Positions 1 to 11,699 of a stretch of DNA of 64,000 bases are shown here, piece by piece. Made by a program: the position numbers and the translations under genes. The number at the start of each line of letters is the position of its first letter. Position 1 is the stretch's first letter. Under the pieces are notes generated by a model. That model was not told the DNA's origin. It did not search any database and worked only from the letters and a program-made list of their open reading frames with translations. The stretch comes from Chromera velia. Taxonomy: Eukaryota > Sar > Chromeraceae. The stretch covers positions 12,501 to 76,500 of the forward strand of contig JAHBMJ010005734.1 of assembly GCA_018398765.1 (NCBI GenBank), read 5' to 3'.

Positions 1-2010
1 CGCAAAGAATCAATTTCCGGAAGAGGCCATACCGCTCTGCGTTTCCGGGTGGAAGACGATCCTGCAAGTCAAGAGTTTCAGGAGAGACAAACCGTCCTGG
101 CTGTTGAAAGCTTGCACATTTTTTCCAGCCGCCTTGTACGCAAAAGTTCTGCTGTTTTTCCTCAGCAACGTCATTCTTCGGAGAAACGAAGTTCGAAATG
201 GCGCCTCGTGGAATCACGCAAACAAACGCAGCTGGGACAGCTAGCATCTTGCAGTGCCGAAACGGGGAAAGAAAGAGATTCTGCAAAAGCTATTCCCTGA
301 GATGTTTACCTCAAATTTTCCGGTTTTCTTTCGATGTGAGAGGAAGCGGCGGATGAGTTTTTCTGGGCTTTCGAGGTCGTCCATCAACAGCAGGAAGCTG
401 ATCTCACTGTCCAGGCGGGTTGACAACTGTTGGGCAAGCAACGCAGCGAAGAGTTCTGCACCCAAACATGAACACAAACAAAATGGCCGTTCGTCTTCCT
501 TTCTCCCTCCCTTTGTCTCTCCCTGCCTCTGGCTTTCTGCTTCTTCTTTGCCGACATGCACACATATATACATAGACAAACATACTGCATACACCGAACA
601 CAAGGAACAATTACGGAGTGGGAGGTGCCTAAATGTCCCAGCTTGCAAAAACGATCCTGACGTGCAGCGACATACAAACACCTGGAAGTGTTGCACACCT
701 GTTGTTGCTTCGTTTTCTGCTTTCGTGAGCAACGCCCGGACCAGAACTTCCCAGATAACTCCCCAGAAGTTTTACCGCGCCGTTCTCTTCTCTCTGCATA
801 TTGTATGCAGGAAGGAGAAAAGGAACGTGAAAAACAAGAACCTATTGGTGTAAAATGGCAGATCGAGTTGCGTGAAGGACGTGACAGCTCACCAGAGAAG
901 GGAGGTCTTGCTGTTTCAAAACTGGTTTGAGGTATGTGTGTACATTAATATGGAATGTTTTGTTCACTTTTCTCATCGTAAAGAGGTCCAATATGTCCAG
1001 TGCAGCCAGCATGTAAAGGAAGGGGCTTGCATTTGGAGCCCCCCCTTCGAGGATATCAAGAAGCACTGTCAGACTCATGTCTGTCAGGCAAACTGTTGTC
1101 TGTCTGTCTGTCTGTCTGTCTGCTTCAGCAAAGCAATACAACCAAAGAAAGGAAGACAAAACGTGGATGGAGTAACCAAAGTGGACGCCACGCATCCAGA
1201 GCGAACAACAGACACATCCGAGATGGAGAGCGGTGATGAAGTAGTGCAGTCTTTCATTTACAAGTGACCTTACAAGCCACGCAGCGGAGTATACGTTCTA
1301 TATATATATGTTACCATCGAACCAGTCTAATATATATCAACATGAATACATATATATATATATATATATATTAAAAATATATTTATACAAGTCAGATGCG
1401 CGCGCGCTAGCTTTGCGCGCGGGCCCGCGCGGCCAAAAACACACCCCCACACACCCATGTACGCGCAGTTCGTTGCTTGCTCAGTCTGCAGGAATGTGTT
1501 TTTCTGTTTGTTTGCAAGCTAGGGGTTCCGTGTTGTGGGCTCCTTTCAGGCGGTCAAGCAGCAATTGGGATTGGGATGAGCGAGCGAAACGCAATTGGAC
1601 GCCAATCAGAAAGGAGACTTTACACGGTAAGGCAGACATATCAACCGTAGCAGCTGTTGGCAGCTGTTGTCTCCTTTGTCTTCGTTTCCTTTGCCGTCTT
1701 TTCCTTTCTTTGCAACGTGTCGTCAAAGCCTTGTCAAAACCATCAAAACCCCCTCTTCCAGTCAGGGGCTTCACTATAAGGTCACAACAGAGGTGGCACA
1801 GAACTGTGACCGAATCTGTCTGAGTTACTCTGTGATGCTATGTTGACTCAGTGTTGCTTCTTTTTGAAAGGTGTTGTTACAAGCCCAGTGGAAACCAGAC
1901 ACAGTTGTGACCTTGATTCCCCTGCAGACAGGCCAGAAGAAACCTCCAGACTGTCCCCTTTCTTCGTGTTCATGTCTGTCACCTCTCTTCTTCTTTCTGC
2001 CTTTCTCTCC
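1..2010. other. Unassigned sequence with microsatellites
   Basis: No gene is recognised. The first 300 bases are open in more than one frame on both strands, so an exon of a gene lying outside the window could be present, but nothing identifies it. A TCTG microsatellite lies near 1098-1123 and an AT run near 1350-1372. A very GC-rich patch follows at about 1396-1435, rich in CGCG and GGGCCC. From about 1670 the plus strand becomes pyrimidine-rich, as in long introns. Confidence 0.5.
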
Positions 2011-2520
2011 CTTCTGTGTTCAGGGTGAGAGTGAAGCGCCGCGGACGGAAGCGTTGTCGAGGCCTTTCTCCTGTTCGTTTCTCCCGCCGGCAGCCTCGTT
2101 CTGCTCCTCTGCCATTCCTCTGCTGGGGCCCGGACACTTTCTTCTTCCGTCGCAAAGGTCGGTCAGCGGGTGGAAAGGTGCAGATAGGCAGGGTGAAAAA
2201 CGAACGAACGTGAGAGATGGAAGCCAAGACCGTTGCTGTGCGCGAAGAGATACGTCACTTCCCTCCTTTCTCATGTATATTCCTTCTGCTCTGTGTGAAG
2301 CTGCCTGCTTGCGTCACATCTTTCCTCAGTCTCTCCCCTTTCAAATATCCGCAAATGTCTGCTCTACCCTTCTGGATCGTTTTTTCGCTGGAACCCCCAT
2401 TTTCGCCCCCCGTTCCCTTTCCCCTTCCAGTTCTCCCGTTGCCCTTTCTCTCGATCTTCCATCTCGACCCACCTCTTTCGGCCCTGCTCTGTTCTTGGTC
2501 TCTTTCTCTTGCCTTCTGTC
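2011..2520 (+). repeat. 510-bp direct repeat, copy 1
   Basis: This segment recurs without length change at 3749-4258, with only a handful of base differences seen by eye. It begins at TTCTGTGTTCAGGGTGAGAG and ends at GCCTTCTGTC. Most of it is pyrimidine-rich on the plus strand. All frames that cross it are carried along by DNA identity, so the ORFs it contains are not evidence of coding. It may be duplicated intronic sequence. Confidence 0.9.
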
Positions 2521-2621
2521 CCAACTCCCTTTGTGTCGCCTCACCGATAGCACCTTGACGGTTGAGCTAGACTTCCGAGACTCTTATGTCATGTTGAAGC
2601 GAGTAACAGGTAGACGGTAAA

Positions 2622-2662
<41 letters not shown>

Positions 2663-3748
2663 AGGTAAAGGACAGGCGACAAGAAAAAACAAGGAAGAAA
2701 GAAAGTGAGAGAGCGAGAGTGCATGCGTGAGTGAGTGAGTGAGTGAGTGAGTGATTCGAGTCCCAAAGAAGAAGCGCTTGTTCCTTTCGAGGAATGCGAA
2801 AACCGGTGATCCTCATTCTGTGTAACTCTGTTCGGATCGATCGTCTTCTTTGGCCTCTCTGTCCGTCCATCTGTCCGTCCATCCTTCCCTGGCATGTCTC
2901 TGTTCTCGGTCGTTCCGCTAGCCAGCGGTGTATGCTCAGCTCTTTCGAGGCTTCGCCACGTGTCTGCATATCTCAGCTTTGCTCTCCTTCGGGGTACCTG
3001 ACGGGGTTCTGGCATTCTACAAGAATGACGGACCGCGTGTTTTTGTTCATCAGGGTACCGAAGAGTGGACTGCATGAGTGCGGGTGCATGGTTGAAGTTT
3101 TGCGGGAGTTGTTCATTCATCACTGGTTTTGGGGAGTGCCCGTGCAGCTGCATGCTTGGAATGGGATGAGATGGAATGAGATGAGATGAGTCGGCGTTGA
3201 GTGACAGACGCTTGAAGGATAAACACTCCTCTTGAAGTCTGCAGGCTCCGATGAACTCACTCGCTCGCTCTCTGTCGCTCTCTCGGTTCAATGACATGAG
3301 ATCCCAAACAAAATGACTCTATTGAGCTGAAAGTTTCTTGTGCGGGTGCCTTTTTCTTTCTTCCATCGACGCAAGCAAACGGAAGAGACTGATTGTTTCA
3401 AAGTGGCAGGAATGAAAACGAAGATTTTCCAGAGTATTGGGCAACTGAAAAGGAGGGGGAAAAAGAGGAGAGGGGAGAGAAAAGAGAAGAGAAAAAGAGA
3501 AAAGAGGGGGGAAAAAAGGAGAGAAGAAAGAAAAGAAGAGAAGAGAAGAAAGAAGAGAAGAGAAAAGAGGAAAAAATAGAAGCAACCGACAGAAAGGACG
3601 AGAAGACAAAGCGACATGACCAAACCAAACTGAGTGGACGTGTGCATTCACAAAGGTTACAGCACGATGCCCTTTTTCCGTGANTTCACAAAAAGTACAC
3701 CTTCTGGCTTTCTTCATTCCTGTTCTGCCCTCTGTGTTTTCCTTCTTT
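2521..3748. other. Spacer between the direct repeats, microsatellite-rich
   Basis: No gene is recognised. The spacer holds a GA run (about 2627-2656), a GTGA run (about 2726-2754), and a purine-only style tract of G/A words at about 3450-3580. One undetermined base lies at 3684. The reading frames here are low-complexity products of these tracts. Confidence 0.6.
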
Positions 3749-4258
3749 CTTCTGTGTTCAGGGTGAGAGTGAAGCGCCGCGGACGGAAGCGTTGTCGAGG
3801 CCTTTCTCCTGTTCGTTTCTCCCGCCGGCAGCCTCGTTCTGCTCCTCTGCCATTCCTCTGCTGGGGCCCGGACACTTTCTTCTTCCGTCGCAAAGGTCGG
3901 TCAGCGGGTGGAAAGGTGCAGATAGGCAGGGTGAAAAACGAACGAACGTGAGAGATGGAAGCCAAGACCGTTGCTGTGCGCGAAGAGACACGTCACTTCC
4001 CTCCTTTCTCATGTATCTTCCTTCTGCTCTGTGTGAAGTTGCCTGCTTGCTTCACATCTTTCCTCAGTCTCTCCCCTTTCAAATTTCCGCAAATGTCTGC
4101 TCTACCCTTCGGGATCGTTTTTTCGCTGGAACCCCCATTTTCGCCCCCCGTTCCCTTTCCCCTTCCAGTTCTCCCGTTGCCCTTTCTCTCGATCTTCCAT
4201 CTCGACCCACCTCTTTCGGCCCTGCTCTGTTCTTGGTCTCTTTCTCTTGCCTTCTGTC
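3749..4258 (+). repeat. 510-bp direct repeat, copy 2
   Basis: Second copy of the 2011-2520 segment, offset by 1738 bases and aligned without indels. Unlike copy 1, it runs directly into CTTCTGTCTTAG. That gives a long pyrimidine tract ending in AG, the form of a good plus-strand splice acceptor at 4262/4263. Confidence 0.9.
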
Positions 4259-5363
4259 TTAGATCACTTCAGCAGGGGGGGGCAGTGCCCGAGATCTGTG
4301 AGTACTACGCAGCCTCTAACATCTTTCCAGAGATCACACAGACTAGCACCTGCCCCTCTCCTCCCGTGCTGCTGAGAAACGACGGGTTCCGCATGAATCC
4401 CACAAAGAACAGCGCGGAAGCAGGGGATCACTTTGATGTCTATGTGGGGGTCTCGTGCCAGAGCTTCCTCAGTGTACGGGAGCTGCGCATCGATATAGGC
4501 TACCGAGGAAGGCATAACAGAGAGGAATTTGCAAGGCTGGTAGAGAGAACAAGTACGGGTTTCTGGGTACATCCAGCGGAGACGGTGCCCCCAAATCTCG
4601 CTCTGAGCGATCACACGTCTGGAAGCTCAGATCCCGCCCCAGTAGATCTCCATCTCCGAGACTCTCTCAGTCTGCACAGAATAGGTCAGCACGTTAGATG
4701 GTGGAGGCGGCTTCTGTCCTTGTTTTGATTGCATTTACAAAAGTCCGCTCATGATCGTTGTGGGTTTCCTGGTGATTTCTGCGCATCGCATTCCCTATTG
4801 AGACGCAAGCTGCACTTTGCATTCCGCGCCTCTTTTTTGCTCCGTGAAACGAAAAAATCTGAAGACTTTCAGACGGCCGTCACGTGCCGGCAAAGAGGAG
4901 TGGCCCTGTCTTGTGCAAATATCTGGAAGTGGATTGCAGCGAAAGGCGAGACCCCATTAGATCCCTCTGATCTTTTAAATGTGAAACCCCCCCTCACTCC
5001 TCTGTCCTTCTCTCCTTACGAAGCTCTCATCAAAGAGCATCTCTTTTGTGTCCTGCAGCGCGTAGTTGGGAGACTGAGAGACAGGGAGGTGGTGGGGCGA
5101 AAACTGGACATTCGAAACGCAACAATTGCTCGACCTCAGTAGAAAGACAGGGAACGGGGCCTGCAACAAGCTACTTGTCAGGTGAGCGCAGCTTTTCACA
5201 GTGAGTGCCTCCCTCACATGCGTATCATCAACTTTAACACCTACTCATTGATATTTGAGAGAGGAGGATAAGTTTGCGTGTCTTTCTTCTGTTCAGAGGT
5301 GTCCCTCAGTAGCTGCATAGGTTTGGATGACAACTTTGGACTGTCGCCACCCCGGTTATTTAG
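4259..5363. other. Possible exon region, unassigned
   Basis: A plus-strand acceptor-like AG at 4262 is followed 35 bases later by a donor-like GTGAGTAC near 4298, so a very short exon is possible. The interval 4264-4614 is also open on the minus strand for about 116 codons, and the plus frame is open to 4728. Both readings look protein-like and neither is recognised. A second acceptor-like TTCTTCTGTTCAG ends near 5296. The strand and product of any gene here remain undecided. Confidence 0.3.
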
Positions 5364-7382
5364 CGCGTTTCCCCGCCTGCCCCGAGCCCGCTGTCCTCCC
5401 TCCAACCCCCTCTTCCCGGAAAAGAGGAAGCAGAGAGCGTCTCAGGAAAATCGGCAGAGTGCAGAGAATACGACAGACAGAACGCACCGCTTCTCTTTTC
5501 ACATAAAAGGATGCAAGAGAAGGTGGAAGGGGGGGCGAAAGACGAACAAAAAGGAGAGGAGCTACATCCACACGTTGGAGAGACTGCATTGCTTCATGAT
5601 GTCGGTGTAGGTGACGATAAGGGGGCCGCAACCGACGCCGAAAGAGACGGGGCTGTTCGGCTGAACACAGACCCGACAGATAGCCATGTCTGCTTGTCAG
5701 ATTCGGAAAACGGCTGCTTCAGGGAAGATGGCGAGGATGGAGACGGAGATCCAGCAGATGTGGACGACAACGAGTGTGCCGAGGCTTCCGATCTTGCGCT
5801 TCAAGAGGTTGTGTTCAGACAGCCAGACGCAGCCCCTCAAGCCTCAGGCCATATTCATCGAGGAGCAGGAGCGAGATTCCCCTCCCCCAGCTCAGAAGAA
5901 AGAAGGGTCCACGTGAATTACCGACCGAGTTCTGCGCAGACGTCCCCGCCAGATATCAGTTGCACGCACCGATGGATTATCCCGAAGGCTACGCCAGAGG
6001 ATCCAACTGAGACAGCAATCACCTCCCGTCCGGCTGGGCCCGCAATCTCCACGCCCTCACTGCTGTCCCTTTTAGATTTCCAGGATAGAGCTTCTAAGCT
6101 CAGACAGGAAAAGGAAGAAAGCCGGTCACAACAAAACCACCCATCAGAAGGAGGACGCGTCAGCAAGACCAACAAACACACTAATCCGGGAAGGAGGCAG
6201 AACCGAAAGATTCCCAACGCCCCTCTGCGACCACCCTGCGACGCCCCTCTGCCATTCTTTCCCAACATGCCTGTACGACCCACCGCCCGAGATCCTGGCA
6301 TCTCCGAAAGCGAGCAGGCATACTCTCTGCCACCGAATCACTCCTCCTTTGACCTGAGATGTCATCTCTTTCCTGTCCCTTTGAAGGCAGGCGGTGTACC
6401 TGCATTCATTATCCTATCGGGACCTCCCAGTAGAGTAAGCACCTCTTCCGAAGAAGATGAACGCAGGGCTTGCACGAGGAAGTCTTCCGAAGACCGAAAT
6501 CAGACAGACGAACCCCCCGCGCATTTCCCCGCCGACCCTGCAAGCGCCATGATCAATGGACAGGCCATCTGTCTGTCTGTACTTCAACTGTCATTTGATC
6601 TGAGGAAGACCTCTCAGTCTGGTCTGTCTGAATCCACAGACGATCCGGCCTCGTCTCACGGCACCAGCCGCGTATTTTTTGATGCAGACAACAGACAGAC
6701 CTGTCGCGAAAGGCAAACAGCTGAAGAGTGTGTGGGAAAGAGCGAGGATGAAGAAAACGAACTGGAACCTTCAGATGCAGTCAAAGGGATGGATGACATG
6801 CCTCTCATCTGTCCGCCTGATAGGGCGAAACGAAAAAAGAATTCTGATAAGTCCCATTTCTACTACAGGGCCTGCATCGTTCGAGGCGTTCCGTCGATTC
6901 TCTTCGAACAAAATGATGTCAGAAGTATCCTACGAAGCTCGTTACGGTCAGCACTGTTTTCTCTGTTTCCGGACGACTTTCCCGGAGGTGTGAAAATCCA
7001 CAAATGGAAAGGAGGGAGCGTGTGTGCGAGCATTGAATTCAGCAGCAGAGGGATGTACAAGAGAGCCTCAGGACTGATGACTGGAACTTTCGAAACGGTT
7101 ATGTCATTTGTCCTCCAATCTTGTTCTCCACCGCCGGCTCTGTGCACCATCTCTTTTGAGTCCCTCCCGCTATCACTCTCCTCTGACAACTACGGGAAAA
7201 CTTACCGCTGTGCCCATGCAGAATATGCGGTGCAGTCAGGTACGTCAAACGGGACCACAGTCACACACGGCGTGCATGCTCAGTCACTGGCAAGCTCTCC
7301 TGTTATTCCTCCATCTCCGTTACCTTTTCAATCTCACAATCTGCCCCCCTTCCCCCCCCGCACATTGATTCGTCGATCATGA
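5364..7382 (+). CDS. Hypothetical protein, long open exon
   Basis: This frame is open for about 670 codons after a stop at 5361. The first ATG is at 5511 and would give 623 codons. A frame this long in DNA near 50% GC is unlikely by chance, so at least part is probably coding. I do not recognise the product. The first 400 residues are acidic, Ser/Pro/Arg rich and look disordered. Residues from about 440 to 560 are more regular, with alternating hydrophobic positions (for example ACIVRGVPSILFEQ and GGSVCASIEF), and could fold, perhaps like an RNA-binding module; that is a guess. A donor-like CAG/GTACGT at 7239/7240 suggests the exon ends there and that the low-complexity tail to 7382 is intronic. 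Because the frame stays open above the ATG, the true start may lie in an upstream exon. Confidence 0.5.
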   Translation, partial: RVSPPAPSPLSSLQPPLPGKEEAESVSGKSAECREYDRQNAPLLFSHKRMQEKVEGGAKDEQKGEELHPHVGETALLHDVGVGDDKGAATDAERDGAVRLNTDPTDSHVCLSDSENGCFREDGEDGDGDPADVDDNECAEASDLALQEVVFRQPDAAPQASGHIHRGAGARFPSPSSEERRVHVNYRPSSAQTSPPDISCTHRWIIPKATPEDPTETAITSRPAGPAISTPSLLSLLDFQDRASKLRQEKEESRSQQNHPSEGGRVSKTNKHTNPGRRQNRKIPNAPLRPPCDAPLPFFPNMPVRPTARDPGISESEQAYSLPPNHSSFDLRCHLFPVPLKAGGVPAFIILSGPPSRVSTSSEEDERRACTRKSSEDRNQTDEPPAHFPADPASAMINGQAICLSVLQLSFDLRKTSQSGLSESTDDPASSHGTSRVFFDADNRQTCRERQTAEECVGKSEDEENELEPSDAVKGMDDMPLICPPDRAKRKKNSDKSHFYYRACIVRGVPSILFEQNDVRSILRSSLRSALFSLFPDDFPGGVKIHKWKGGSVCASIEFSSRGMYKRASGLMTGTFETVMSFVLQSCSPPPALCTISFESLPLSLSSDNYGKTYRCAHAEYAVQSGTSNGTTVTHGVHAQSLASSPVIPPSPLPFQSHNLPPFPPRTLIRRS

Positions 7383-7888
7383 TTGCCGCAGTATCCAGCA
7401 TAAAGCCCTGCTGCTCATCGCACAATCAAAGCAGCCATATGTGCATGCATCTTACGTTTTGCCAATCCTTTTACTTTTCAGTTGACTTTGAATCGATCGA
7501 CATACCAGCAGAATTAACAGTCACAGATTTTATTTCTTAATCAAATCTTAATCAACATGTTTTTTTCAAGTCTTTTAAAAAAATATTGAATAAAAATTAA
7601 TCGTAGTCATGGAAATTGAAAATGATGGTTTTGAAAATGTTAATGATTTGTTTAATAGTTTGACTGCCGTCACGCCGCCGTGCAAGAGTCGCGGGGGCGG
7701 ATGAGTTCTTTTCGGAGAACGCAAGCGTTAAACAAAAAAATTCGGACCCGTTTCTCCCTCTCATTTTTCTTCCTTTTTAATATCAATAATTTGCATATTA
7801 AAAGCAGTCAGTTCAGAACAGACAGAACAGACAGACAACGATGGAGTGAACAAAGAAACAACTAGAGTAATGAAGCCTGTTAAACTGT
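7383..7888. other. AT-rich intergenic or intronic DNA
   Basis: GC content drops sharply here compared with the preceding exon. I see no gene. A short GC-richer patch surrounds 7670-7700, and a repeated AGACAGAAC word lies near 7820. Confidence 0.5.
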
Positions 7889-8700
7889 ATGTCCGGAATG
7901 TTGTTGGGGAATATAGGATACGTAGACGAGTCTGAGACGACCTTATTTTTTTTGTACATATTTGTAGACATATTAGATGTATATGATCTGCAGGAAAGAC
8001 TCGCCCGCCTCGAAAGTTACTGCGAAAAACAGGGGCTGACAGTCAACTTAAAGAAGATAAAAATTCTCCGTCTGTTCTCTCTTTATCCCTTCTTTCTCCC
8101 TGACAACGGGTCCCCCTTTTTATTTAATGAAAAACCAGTGCAGTATGTAGATAAATATAAATAGCTATAAATAAATACATGTGTAAGTTGAACAGAACAA
8201 CTGGGCTAGCAACTAGGTGTTTGAAGGGGCAAATCTGAGACAGTCATTTGAGGGCCATACACTTGAGATAAGAATTGCTAGTGCATAGAAAGTGTTGAGT
8301 GGTGTGTTTAAAACTGTTTGAAACTCTTTCTTCCATTTATTTTATGTCCTCGATCTTAGCTTCAATCTTTCTTCCAAATTCAATTATTTACGGCCCTTCA
8401 GCTTCTAGTTGTACGTTGCAATGCACGAATTGTAGCACGATGTTCGACTTTAAATCCATTCCTCTCAGACAAACAGATATTCAAATGATATTAAATATTT
8501 GGATGCCCTACAGCTTCAGTTTATCAGAGCTTCCTTCGGTTTGCCTCATAATTCTTAGCATAATTCATTCACTATACCTTAGCACTATACTCCTTTTCTT
8601 CATAACTTTGGTCTTGAACCTTAACTCAAACCCTTTAACTGTTTATCTAGCTGTTTACTTAATTGCGAAGCAAGTAGGAGACTTCTTTCAGTGTCTCAAA
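7889..8700 (+). mobile_element. Decayed LINE (non-LTR) reverse-transcriptase fragment
   Basis: The plus-strand frame at 7889-8164 contains DLQERLARLESYCEKQGLTV followed by NLKKIKIL. This is the typical segment after the catalytic box of LINE reverse transcriptases, where a helix with a 'yCekwgL.vN..KtK' pattern is conserved. It ends with QYVDKYK, which matches the family's 'v..YKYLG' strand, and then meets stops. Further on, at about 8490-8600, another frame reads DALQLQFIRASFGLPHNS, which resembles the C-terminal part of LINE ORF2. The remnant is full of stops and frame changes, lacks the upstream catalytic domain and endonuclease, and is clearly dead. The clade is not assigned. Confidence 0.7.
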
Positions 8701-10371
8701 TCATTAGCCTTGCCTAGAGGCTTGCTTTGAAGGTTTCTGTACCCCGTTTGTTTCCTCTATTATAAGCGTTTCCTAGAGCGTCTCTAAAAGTGTCTGGCCC
8801 CACCGTTTAATAATTCTCTCCTTAATTGTATAAACTCAGAAGAACCTTATCTCAAAAAACCGGAAAAGAAGGGAAAATGCAAATTTTGCTTCATTCTCCG
8901 AGTCACGAGTCTTTCTTTCGTTAAACCAGATCTAGAAGCAGATTTGCATATGCCCCTCTGTTACGACCTCCCCTTTTTGGTGAATTGGGCACCTACCTAG
9001 CTGTGCCTCACCGGAGTTGACGAGTCCGACAAGTGGCCTTGTCGGTTCGATAAACGGGCTTGCAGGTTCGATAAGTGAGGTTGAAGGTCCGACAACTGAG
9101 CTTAAAGGTTTGACAAGCGAGATTGAAGGTTTGACAAGTGAGATTTAAAGTTCAACAAGTGAGATTGGAGGTTCAACAACTTAAGAGTCACACACGGAAG
9201 TCACTAGTCTGACATACGGAATTAGGGTTCGACATACGGAACCGAAGTCCGACAAACCAAGTTGCAGATTTCTGGATTTAAATTTCACTTCTTTGAAAGT
9301 AGGATCGGGATCGTTAAGATCATGAATTTCATGAAAAGTTGCAATCTGGCAAAAATGTCATGCAATCGTTCGACATAAAAAGCCATCTGAGCCAGAGTTT
9401 AACAAAAAGTTTGACACGTTCTTTCTCTTTCCATGTGTGTCTCTTTTTTCCCTCCTTAATTCTTTTATGTATTTTATGTATTCTGTTTTGTCTTTGGTAT
9501 GTTTTGCCATCTCTAAACGGTCGTACAACAAAAAGATCGACAAGAAGATCGACAAAAAGATCGACTAAACCTGGAGCACACTCTTCAGAGAGTTTGTAAA
9601 AGTTTTTATATCCTTGCTGATGAAACATACAAAATTTCTTTGCACTTCTTTTCCTATGCCCATGCCTACAGTCCTTTAATGAGCTTACCAACAAGTTCGA
9701 CAAGCAGGTCGACAAGTCGTACTTAGCTACAATTCTTGTTAGGCCATTTGCATCATAGTCGATCCCTGAGCCTTCCTCTTCTCACCCAGCGGCCTATACA
9801 ACCATCTCGACCATGCAGATCCCACCATATATAGCAATATTGATAACACTCTATCTAAAAGCAACGACGGGTTTTAAGCTTATGTACCGATAGGTAAACC
9901 TGGCCTGATCTAGTACCTAACTCATTATTTGGTCACATTTTGCATATATTTTGCAATTTTGCTTTACTCTAGCTGCTTATTACATTGTTATGAGAAACTA
10001 TATTATCATTTTATTTATGCTCATAATGCAGTTCATTCTATATCAATCAATCAATCAATCAATCAATTTATATTAGTTTATTATTATTTAATTTTTTACA
10101 ATTTTCCACAAGATTTCTTGGATGATAGATAAATACCCATTAACCCTATAAGGCAGCGTATATATATTATCTTTCTTTCTAAATTTTTTTTTTCTTCCTT
10201 GCAAGTTCTCTCTCTTCTTTTTTTTCTAGGAAACTGAAAGCGTAACACCTCCTTTTTCTCTACATCTGTCTCTCTTTATCTTTTTCTGCCCGTCCTTCTT
10301 CAGCCTCTCTTCTATAGCCTAGTAGTTCCCTCTTTTCCTGGCTGTTCTCTCGTTTCTCTATGCATATACTA
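8701..10371. other. AT-rich DNA without a recognised gene
   Basis: Mostly AT-rich, with a degenerate tandem repeat (separate entry) and related GATCGACAAAAA words at about 9530-9570 and GTTCGACAAGCAGGTCGACA near 9694. A short AATC run (CAATCAATCAATCAATC) lies near 10047-10066. The ORFs are short and low in complexity. Confidence 0.5.
9018..9260. repeat. Degenerate tandem repeat, unit about 24 bp
   Basis: Roughly nine imperfect units of the form GGTTCGACAAGTGAGATTGAA run head to tail. Unit length varies by a few bases, and later units change the AAGTGAG part to CATACGGA. It has no coding capacity. Confidence 0.7.
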
Positions 10372-10760
10372 CCTAGGGGGACAAAATTAATGCATATTTT
10401 TTTTTTTAAAGACAAAGATTTGAGTTTGTTAGATAAAAGGGGCGGCGTTGGACCAAGCTAACCAAGTAGACTTAATGAAGACTTATGCTAACTAGTTGGG
10501 TCCTACAGGCCTCACATTGGGTTAAAAATTTAGTTTGAAGTCCTAAATTTTTTTTTTAAATTCCTAGAGCGCTCCTAGACTACCATTTTTTCAATTTTAC
10601 AGATTTGACATATAAAACAAAACGACAGAGCTATATATAAATAAGAAGTTATCTTTTAATCTGACGTTAGATTACTTTTACTAGGGTGCTACAAGCCTAT
10701 GATGATTGTGTTGAAGATATGCTTCCTGGATATGATATGCATTAATTTTGTCCCCCTAGG
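10372..10760 (+). mobile_element. MITE, copy 1 (389 bp, mariner-like ends)
   Basis: The element is bounded by perfect or near-perfect terminal inverted repeats, CCTAGGGGGACAAAATTAAT at the left and its reverse complement at the right, extending through the following GCATAT. The interior is AT-rich and non-coding. If the TA inside each terminal CTAG is the target duplication, the ends would be GGGGGACAAAATTAATGCAT. That organisation is known from Tc1/mariner-type MITEs. No transposase is present, so it would move only with help in trans. Confidence 0.8.
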
Positions 10761-11699
10761 TGTGAAGGGCAAAATCAACAATTTTCATTTTTGATAAAGT
10801 CACTTCTCACTCCAAGTCTGTTCTTGCAAGGCCTAGCTGTCATCAGACACTGTCATTCTTTCAAGTTATAGCTCTTTGTATCTGCTACCTCTGGTGAGAA
10901 AAGAATACCGTTTTTAACTTATGTTCTGTCTGTTCTGCAATACACTGTGTGTATTACCAAGTACTTTGGCACTACCTTCACTCCTTTCATTACAGAGACA
11001 GTCCAAGCAAGAGACAGAAGAGCAGAGTAGGATGCTTGAAAGCGCTTTGGCTTAACTGAGGGATTGGCATATGACAGAGTCTACCAGGCTTCTACCTTAA
11101 AGGTCTTTCCCAGAAAAACATGTGCTTTGAAACATGAATTGCAAGTGACCGTTCTGTGTTTACAAAACTCTCCCTCTTTTTAAGTTTTTAGAGTCTGTTT
11201 TGCAATAGAAGAGGTCTGGAAGAGGCTGCTGGAAGAACGCAATGTCTGCCTTTAGATTACAGATTGGAGCATTGTTTCTGTTCAGTGGGCTGAGAAGAAT
11301 GGACTGACCTGGGTGCTTGACCATCTAGCCGATATCGATGTTTCAATTTCTACTTGTAAAAAATTTTTAAAACCAAAATAATTCTAATAGATAACAAACA
11401 GCCACACAAGTTTACAGTAATAAAAGAAAAACGGTGATGCTTTTCAACTGTATTGTTGTTGTAAGCAAAGCCTTATAGCAATACGTGTAGGCACTCTATG
11501 ATTTTTTTGAAAAAACTGAAAAACAAAAAACAGAAATTTCATAGGCTCACTATGATGAAAATAAAATCAATCTCAAACGTTAACCCACATCAAACAGTAT
11601 CATTGCATCACAAATTATTCAAAGTATTTTTACATGAAATTGATTTGTATCTTTTTGATGTTTTGATTTAATTGATGAATTAATGTTGAGCGCTCCACA
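10761..11699. other. Spacer between the two MITE copies
   Basis: AT-rich, with no ORF of note and no recognised feature. Its two ends read GTGTG and CACAC where they touch the MITEs, so even the spacer starts and ends with a short inverted repeat. Confidence 0.5.

Noticed and set aside
1-300. Possible edge exon at the window start
   Set aside because: Open in several frames on both strands with no recognisable protein; it cannot be decided from the window.
3319-3717. Phe/Ser/Leu-rich minus-strand frame at 3.3-3.7 kb
   Set aside because: Produced by the long purine tract at 3450-3580; it has no complexity beyond that.
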